From: Apiotrichum sp. Y4204
Lineage: Eukaryota > Basidiomycota > Tremellomycetes > Trichosporonales > Trichosporonaceae
Direction: 5' to 3'
Length of the DNA: 64,000 nucleotides
NCBI GenBank assembly: GCA_025531455.1
Contig: JAMYHL010000020.1
Span: 62,001 to 126,000 of the forward strand
Position numbers and translations under genes: made by a program. Below, one piece after another: positions 57,410 to 64,000 of this stretch (the stretch's first letter is position 1; the number at the start of each line of letters is the position of its first letter). Below the pieces are notes generated by a model. It had not been told where the DNA came from, made no database searches, and saw nothing but the letters and a program-made list of their open reading frames with translations.

Positions 57410-58897
57410 TCACGGGAGCTCCTCCCACGCATTTTCCCCGGGGCCATCGTCGTACACTACACAATACGACTGTCTGGCGGAAATGGCTATCGATCGTCCA
57501 TCAGGAGCCCACTGAACAGACTGGGCCGCAAAATCCTCATCTGGGCGTTAGACACTGTATAATGCCAGGCTTACCTTCAGGAACATCAACGCCCTCGGCC
57601 CCAAGTCGGTCCCAAAGATACAACGTCTGAGTTCGAGTGCCAACGGCCAGACGATCCACTGTTGGGCACCAAGCTGCGCACTTGACGGGGTTGCTAAAAC
57701 GAATCGATGATTGCACGTCGATGTGGGGGCCCGTCGGGTCCGTTCTTAGATCGTAAATCTGCAGAACATGACCGTGCCCGACGTAAAAACTGTCCCCTTC
57801 TGAATTAAAGTCCAGAGAGTCTATAGGTCCCTTCATCGCGGGGATGTTTCCTCGGGCAACTGGGAAGGAATGAGTGCTGAGGATCGCTCGAACTCACATT
57901 GGCTCAGCTTTAGCCCCGGCGTTATACCACTTGAAGAGGATTCGCACCAGCCCACCGACTCGCAGATGTGAAGAGTTGCAATCGTGGACCAACTTTCACT
58001 TTCCAACATTCGGACAAAGCCTTGATTGTCACCTATCAGCAAAATGCGACCATTTGGCGACCACCGAACGTGTTGGATACTGCTATGAGTGTCGGTATCC
58101 GTGTCTGGCTCGAAATGACCAAGTTGTGCTCCTACAGGAGAATAAATGTAGAGAGAATACTGTTTATCAGAACAACCTCCCGAACAAACCCACAGTCAAA
58201 CGCCAATCCCATATCGCGAGCCACTTGCCACACGGGCTCCAGAGCAGTCCCGCCGTTTCGACGGTCGGAATGGGGAAGTGCTGCAATCAGAGAAGTCGGA
58301 CACATCAATAAGGACGTACACGGACAAGGGAGTGCTGATCATACACCCCAATGTGATCCTTTCCTTGATGCCTTTCAACCACAGCAAGATAACGACGGTC
58401 CGGTGACCAACTATAGGCTACGCGGTTATTGCGTGTTCAGGTTGTTGTGCTGACCATTTTGAACATTCTGGATAAACCGACTGGCCCCCGTCGTAAGCTC
58501 ATGAAGGCTTATACCCTGTAATGGTCAGATACCAAGAGAGAAGCTCAATACCTACATTGTCTGACCAGGCAGCGATATCATCGCTTCCCCACTCTACTTT
58601 GTCCACATTGGTTAGCCGGCATAATGCTTCTCCTCCAGTCAAATCGAAGGCCCAAGCTGTCTGGATTCGAGAGGCATGGGCTGAAATTCTGGATCCTGTC
58701 GCCGACCACTGAAGACTATCGATAGTCCATAAAGAGGTTGATTCCGGGCCGCTGCACGTCCATGTTCGGACCGGTTCTAGACTGGTTGCCAGACGGATCG
58801 ATACAACGTCCTTGTGCGCAGTAGCAATGAACGTTGAGCCTGGTGAGAAGGCAAGAGCGGATGCCGGGTTAACTTTTGAGAATTGATACGTGTCCAT
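57410..58897 (-). CDS. WD-repeat protein of the WRAP73/Wdr8 type
   Basis: Seven exons (minus) 58556-58897, 58455-58515, 58320-58417, 58194-58280, 57898-58159, 57575-57859, 57410-57540 give 421 aa; introns are 34-40 nt. WD-like blades are visible: ALAFSPGSTFIATAH, IDSLQWSATGSRI, YSWSPDRRYLAVVE, LLWSPCGKWLAIWDW, VRWSPNGRILLIGDNQGFVRML, CAAWCPTVDRLAVGT and QWAPDGRSIAIS. The length, spacing and the VRML/WST segment match WRAP73, which in fission yeast works with Msd1/SSX2IP to anchor microtubule minus ends at spindle poles. Exon 2 ends at a weak donor (GTCAGC, 58454), the least sure junction. Confidence 0.85.
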
Positions 58898-59361
58898 GGG
58901 TTCCACAGCAATCGGGATAGGCGTTGTTGAGAAGTGCGCGATGGGGCGTCTGCGTCTGCAGTAGATCTTGGTGTGCTGTACTGGTGTGGTTTGTTGACAT
59001 GTGGACACAAACAATCCATCTGTTGCTGGTCGGCAATGACTTCATCGATGTCCTATCAAGATTCCCACGGTATGCGCGACTATCTCTTGGGTGAGGCAGT
59101 AGGCAGACACCCGATTGAGACGCCACACATCGGCATTATCATGCAAATACCGTTCGCCCCTCCCCCCTGCTTCGCACCAACCAGTCGATCGACTTGTGAA
59201 CGTCTGCGCCGCCCACGCATGCGTGCAACCTTTGCAAGCACTCCTCCAGTCTCTCGCACTCGCACTGGCGCTCGCACTCTCACACTCTCTACTTAATCCA
59301 TCTCCATCCGTCCCCTTTCTTCTTTTCCTTACACCAGTTCGCTGCATGCTTGCTTCCCAGC
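58898..59361. promoter_or_regulatory. Divergent promoter region WRAP73-like / GID8
   Basis: About 460 bp between outward-facing starts. The right 150 bases are C/T-rich with CACTCT words, typical of a leader. No other feature. Confidence 0.45.
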
Positions 59362-60435
59362 ATGGCGGCCGCGAACCGGTCATCCACCACTCGCTCCCGT
59401 GGCCAGCCCATCGAGTCGCAGTCATGGGAGAGCAAGATTGAGGAGGCTGTCGTGTCGAAGAGGTGAGTCTTTCTTTTTCTTTCTAGAATCCAAGCGTTCT
59501 CCCCCCTTCAGGATGAGATTTATAAAGCAAGTGGGAATCTCTCCTAATATCTTTGAGGACACCCAATTTACTTAGCATCTCTGACTCTTCCGCTTGCTTG
59601 TCGGTTTAAACAGTACGCTGACATTTGAAGGGATATGGACGCAGTAGTCTTCGATTACCTTGTCGTGGAGGGATATTCTGATGCCGCCGTTGAGTTTGCT
59701 CGCGAGACCGGAATATCCTCTACTATCGACCAAGACGCAATCCAAGAACGTATGGAGATTCGCCAGTCCGTTGAAGACGGCCGCGTTGAAGAGGCTGTTC
59801 GCCGTGTAAATGAGCTCGACCCAGAAGTGAGTACTCCATCACCATTCCCAAAGTTGGCCCCAATGATATGAAACATCATGCACCACTCTCAGCCGGCTTC
59901 GTGCAAGGCCATGCGGAAATACCTGATTCACAGACCTGATATGAGGGGCCAACCTTTAAAAACATTTTGTTTTCTTAACTAACTCTTTCAGATCCTTGAC
60001 ACGAATCCCACGCTTCTCTTTCATCTGTTCCTCTTGCGACTTATCGAATTAATTCGTGCAGAGCGCATCGACGAAGCTCTACAGTTCGCAACTCTTGAGC
60101 TCGCACCCCGTGGCGCCCAGAACCCAGAGTTCCTCGCCGACCTTGAACGAACTATGGCCCTCCTTGCGTTCCCCAACCTAGCAAAGGAGGAGGCGACAGA
60201 CGACCCGGCGTATGCTCCAATCACTCAATTGATGCGCCGTACCCAACGCGTCAAGGTTGCGAAAGAGCTCAACGCGGCGATTCTCGAGTCCCAAGGCCAA
60301 GGCATGGAAACCAAATTGGGTGGTTTGATTCGTTTGAAAGCGTGGGGTGAGGACCGTCTCACCAAGGCTGGTGTTGGTACCATGGATGACAGAGGCAAGC
60401 AGTGGGCAGACGACATTGTATTGAGCGAAGTGTAG
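59362..60435 (+). CDS. GID8: GID/CTLH E3 ligase scaffold subunit Gid8 (TWA1)
   Basis: Exons 59362-59462, 59631-59826 and 59992-60435 give 246 aa. A LisH motif (DAVVFDYLVVEGYSDAAVEFARETG, about 35-60) is followed by CTLH (ERMEIRQSVEDGRVEEAVRRVNEL) and CRA regions (LELAPRG, LERTMALLAF). This is the compact Gid8 layout. It is the scaffold joining substrate receptors and RING subunits in the GID/CTLH ligase that degrades gluconeogenic enzymes in yeast. About 480 bp downstream, on the same strand, is the TANGO2-like gene. Confidence 0.95.
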
Positions 60436-60916
60436 AAGATAATAGTTGTGCTTATAGCCTGTTGTTCTGCATTACGACCTATGATTCCCCAAGACCACCG
60501 ACATGCTGCAGTCCGTGCCTCCCAGATTACTCACACGTACGCTGGTAGCTCTCAGCAGGCGGCCAAAACTCTCCATGGTGTTGTCAGTTACCTCGTCAGA
60601 ATTCCCGCCGACGTATGTAACAGTCAAATGCTTGAATGTGTCCAGGACGCGCCAGGACGAGATGTCCGCGACAAGATAGCATGTAGCTGTCTTGTGGATC
60701 GTGGATCGTGGAGAAACAAGTCGGGCTTCTCCGGTACTGTGCCTGGATGTGTCCACCATTCCACGGTGATACAATGCGCGGCTCACGAGCTGGCGTGGAT
60801 GCCGAACACTGAGCAAACCGCCAAGTGCTGTCGACTTTGTCGTCATTTTGTCATCGAACATACCATCGAAGTTGCCACCCTCCAACCGCCCAGTGTCGAC
60901 CAGCATCCCATCGACG
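60436..60916. other. Intergenic region GID8 / TANGO2-like
   Basis: About 480 bp between two plus-strand genes. No coding or RNA feature is supported. Confidence 0.45.
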
Positions 60917-61902
60917 ATGTGTGTGGTGTTCTACACTCTCTCGCAGCCGGGATTTCGCCTGTAAGCTGATGAGAACGGCGAGTGGAAGCGACAGCTAACT
61001 TGCAGCATATTGGCGGCCAATCGCGACGAATTTATGGATCGACCAGCGGCTCCCGCAGAATGGCACAATTTCGATAGTTCCTCCGAGGAGAAATGGGCTC
61101 TTTGTGGTCGTGACTTGGGTAGCCCGGACAAGGGCACTTGGCTGGGAATGACTAGCGATCTCCGAATTGGGATCCTGTGGGTATCGAACAGACGTGGGAG
61201 CTCATGTCAGGACCAACATACGCTCCCCGAACACTCCCTCCGATGCGCCCTCCCGCGGTCGTCTCCTCAAATCGTTTCTCGCACCTCCCCCGTCTGACAC
61301 GATTCCTATCGCGAAGTACCTCAGCGATATCGACCCCGATCGCTATGTCGGCTTCAACCTCCTTCTATTCCAGCTGCGTAAGACCCGTACTGGATGGGAC
61401 GAAACCGAGGTCGGCTACATAAGTAACCGCCCTGAAGCGACCATTTCGCGCCCCCAAGAGCAAGGCTGCTGGGGCATGTCCAACTCGCCCATGTGCGACC
61501 CGTACCCCAAGGTGGTGGATGGAGAGAAAGAGATGACAGCTACGCTCGAGGAATGGGCAGAAAATGGAGAAGGCGATGACGAACTAATTGAGCGCATGAT
61601 GGCTCTCCTCACGTAGGTGGATTCAAACATGGCCCTACTGACGATGAAGACCGGCTCCCCCAATTCAGTCTGTCAACGACCTGTCCAAGGCTATGAGGGT
61701 AACGCCGTTCCTCATCGGCGGGAATGTAGAGTCCTCTGACAACCCCACTGGGCAGAAACGATGGTACGGCACTAGACTTTCAACTGTTATTATCGTCAAG
61801 GATAGCGGAGAAGTAATCTTTGTAGAAAGAGACATTGCCACTCTCAAAGATGGCCAGCCAACTGCTGGGCATGATGAGCGCAAAGTGCGCTTTCACGTGT
61901 AG
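60917..61902 (+). CDS. TANGO2/NRDE-family protein
   Basis: Exons 60917-60960, 61006-61176, 61211-61612 and 61650-61902 give 289 aa; introns are 34-45 nt. The short first exon supplies MCVVFYTLSQ and splicing yields RLILAANRDEFMDRP, the NRDE signature of the family. KGTWLGMTSDLRIGILTNIRSP, CWGMSNSP and a C-terminal RLSTVIIVKDSGEVIFVER are also typical. TANGO2 has been linked to Golgi/ER organisation, mitochondrial lipid metabolism and heme handling; the biochemical role is not settled. It converges with the uL23 gene, leaving only 55 bp between stop codons. Confidence 0.93.
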
Positions 61903-61957
61903 AATGTTATCGTAAGCCAATGCATCCTCCCTCTAACACAATCCCTGCGGGACGCAA

Positions 61958-62867
61958 CTAGATGAGGCCAATCTTGTTGGCGACCTCGAGAGCGTCGTAG
62001 TCGGCAGTAAGGCGAACGTAGGCCTTCTTCTTGCCGTCGGGGCTGCAAAGTCAGATTCTATTTCCACCACCTTAATACCGCCATACGCACCGGATAAGAG
62101 TGTTGATCTTGGCGGCCTCAACGTCGTAGAGCTTCTTGACGGCATCCTTGATGTTGCGCTTGTTGGCACGGAGGTCAACGATGAAGACGAGAGTGTTGTG
62201 GTCCTCAATCTTCTTCATGGCCGACTCGGTGCTGAGGGGGTACTGGACAGTGCGGAACTGGTCCATGCGGGGGAGGTGGGGGATCGACTTGCGGGGGTAC
62301 TTGGGCGCGCGAGCAAGACGGAGGGTGTTGGGGCGGTAGAACGACACCGAGGTGCGGACCTTCCTGGCGTGGTGCGACTGGGTGCCCTTGAGGGCGGCCT
62401 TCTTGGCCGAACGAGCCTTGGCCTCCTGGGTCTTAGCTGTACCGAGTCAGCACATCTGCGAGCAAGTTGATTGAAGCTGTGGATCCTGCGCCTCCCACAC
62501 ATCGTATGCTGTTGAAGGAACGGCGCGCAACCGCTCCGTGCAATCCTGAGAGTAACAGAGTCCGGTGGTATCAGACCTCTGCACACTCCCACGAACTGCA
62601 GGATCCTTATGCCCGTACGCCCCTCCTTCTTCAGCTCCCTCTGCGCTCGCACAGAGCCTCCGACTGCAAGATCCCATCCGCGACGTGTTCCCATAAGCGC
62701 AACCGACGCTCCCGTGTCGCCGATGTCTGTGACTCGGCACAACTCTCCGCGTCCCCTCCTCGCCACCAAACACTCGTCCTCTGTCGCCGCCAATCCGCCG
62801 TCTGTCACGCCGGAAATCTCGCTATCGCGCGCGCGTTAAAGCAATGCTGCTCACCTTGGGGGGACAT
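61958..62867 (-). CDS. RPL25: 60S ribosomal protein uL23 (L25 / L23a)
   Basis: Exons (minus) 62855-62867, 62091-62436 and 61958-62042 give 147 aa. The first exon codes for only MSPQ plus one base; after a 418-nt intron come a Lys/Ala-rich eukaryotic extension ([18 protein letters not shown]) and the uL23 fold ([39 protein letters not shown], then [23 protein letters not shown]). It binds 25S rRNA by the peptide exit tunnel and docks SRP. A tiny first exon and long first intron are common in fungal ribosomal-protein genes. The length agrees with the family. Confidence 0.96.
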
Positions 62868-64000
62868 CGCGCCGGACTGTGATGGTTAGCAAAGGCAGCG
62901 ACGGATGCTGGGCACTTACTTTTTTTTTGAGGGTTAGGAAGAAGCTGGGCGCAGAGTTTGACACTTTGCACTCGACCTGCCTCCCCACCCACTGCGTCCA
63001 GTCATTTGCCCAGCCAGTCGTCTGCCAGCCAGCCAGTCAGCCCCTTACCACCCAATTCCCGCTGCCTCCAAGCTTGAACCACCCGTAGGCAGACGGTCAC
63101 AGCCAGGCTCCAACATACGGCGTACAGCCAGCAGCTCGGGCCTGACCGCCTGGCGGCAGGTGGATCAAATCTACACTGGAGAAGAATTGCCCGTTTGACG
63201 GATCCTTTTGACATAACGCCGAAAGATTTGAATGTGGCGAAAGACAAAAGTTATATGTTACGTAAATTCACGCTTTCTTCACGAGATGACGATTCCGGCC
63301 CCACCGTGGCGCGGGGTACCGTGCAACCGTGGGTCCGTGATACAGTGATATTGCAGCACGCGCCGCACGAGAGCAACACCTCAACACATCAATTAAGATC
63401 AACAACGGATCGCCCAGATCATGCAGATCATGCAGATCAACCACATCACCGGATCACGAACAAGGATTGTCGCATCGTCGGATTGGATCGTCGGATCACC
63501 ATGTCACCAATCATGTCCCCGGGTTAGAGCTCCATATCGTATGTTCGGTAGGATGATTAATCTTTGACGGATGACGGGATGAATCATTTGTTTGTCGTGT
63601 TGGTTCTTAGCGAGGGACAATATCCCCACGACTGCTCACTGCGGAACAATACATGCACATGCGCAGTATGGTGGCCGATCCGCCCATTGGTGGCTACAGG
63701 CTGTGGAGCATGCGCAGTGTACATGACGCGCTTCGGCCCCAATACCCCAGTCTGAACCGTCACAGTGTGGTTGACGAGTTGCTGTTGTTCCAGGTAGACG
63801 GTACCCCAGGCCTTGATATAGGGGAGCACAAACAAGCCTTACCCCGCGAGAGGACGTTGATGCTGCTGATCAACGGCTAATCAGGTGCTTTTAACACGGA
63901 CCACTGATCCGACTTGATATTCCGATCCATGCATGTTCTATGACTGAGCACTCCGCCTTGTATGAAGCCGTGCGTGGCCGTGCACGCCGCCGTCACAAGT
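62868..64000. other. Gene-free right end of the window
   Basis: The left part is the RPL25 promoter, including a T-rich tract near 62919-62929 and CCAGCCAG repeats (63010-63042). Further right is a short GATCATGCA repeat (about 63418-63438). No gene is supported; a gene may start beyond the window. Confidence 0.4.

Noticed and set aside
63000..63045. CCAGCCAG repeats near the right end considered as a regulatory array
   Set aside because: They are few, imperfect and not associated with a defined gene beyond the RPL25 promoter.

Overview
This is a gene-dense stretch of a GC-rich fungal nuclear genome. I reconstruct 23 protein-coding genes on both strands. Most are split by very short introns (commonly 32-40 nt, donor GTGNGT or GTAAGT, a CTGAC/CTAAC-like branch site a few bases before the acceptor). 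Several proteins are typical of basidiomycetes. My inference is a basidiomycetous yeast, probably a Tremellomycete and possibly Trichosporonales; the sequence alone does not fix the species. Exon boundaries were worked out by hand from reading frame, splice phase and family conservation.

Layout. 0-11 kb: DPH6 diphthamide synthetase (-), a coiled-coil/Pro-rich protein (+), a secreted GPI-type GH16 glycosidase (+), TFIIH subunit Tfb3/MAT1 (-), eIF4E (+) and pyroglutamyl peptidase I (-). 13-20 kb: a PiT-family phosphate permease (PHO89, -) and a secreted alkaline phosphatase (+) are transcribed away from a shared 3.2 kb gene-free region that carries at least nine CACGTT (Pho4-type) hexamers, so this looks like a phosphate-acquisition locus. 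20-29 kb: tubulin cofactor E (-), an Asterix/WDR83OS-like small ER membrane protein (+), an unrecognised membrane-anchored coiled-coil protein (+) and a HIT-like protein with an HxHxQ signature (-). 32-37 kb: an AlkB-type 2-oxoglutarate/Fe(II) dioxygenase (+), an F-box protein (-) and a 95-residue two-span membrane protein (-). 38.5-45 kb: a very large SANT-domain protein resembling Snt1/NCoR of the Set3 deacetylase complex. 49.4-54 kb: an Rck2/Srk1-type stress kinase and an enoyl-CoA hydratase/isomerase-family protein. 55-63 kb: a compact run of DDI1, WRAP73-like WD protein, GID8, TANGO2-like and ribosomal protein uL23 (RPL25).

Most genes are housekeeping and not functionally linked to one another. 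The exception is the phosphate pair. I found no transposon ORFs, CRISPR arrays, rRNA or convincing tRNA genes. Gene-free stretches hold low-complexity tracts (G15/G16 runs, a TA tract, an A-rich tract, an 8-bp minisatellite) and a few short repeated words. I did not find a clear new multi-gene system; the most testable leads are the phosphate locus, the extremely short introns, and three unassigned proteins.
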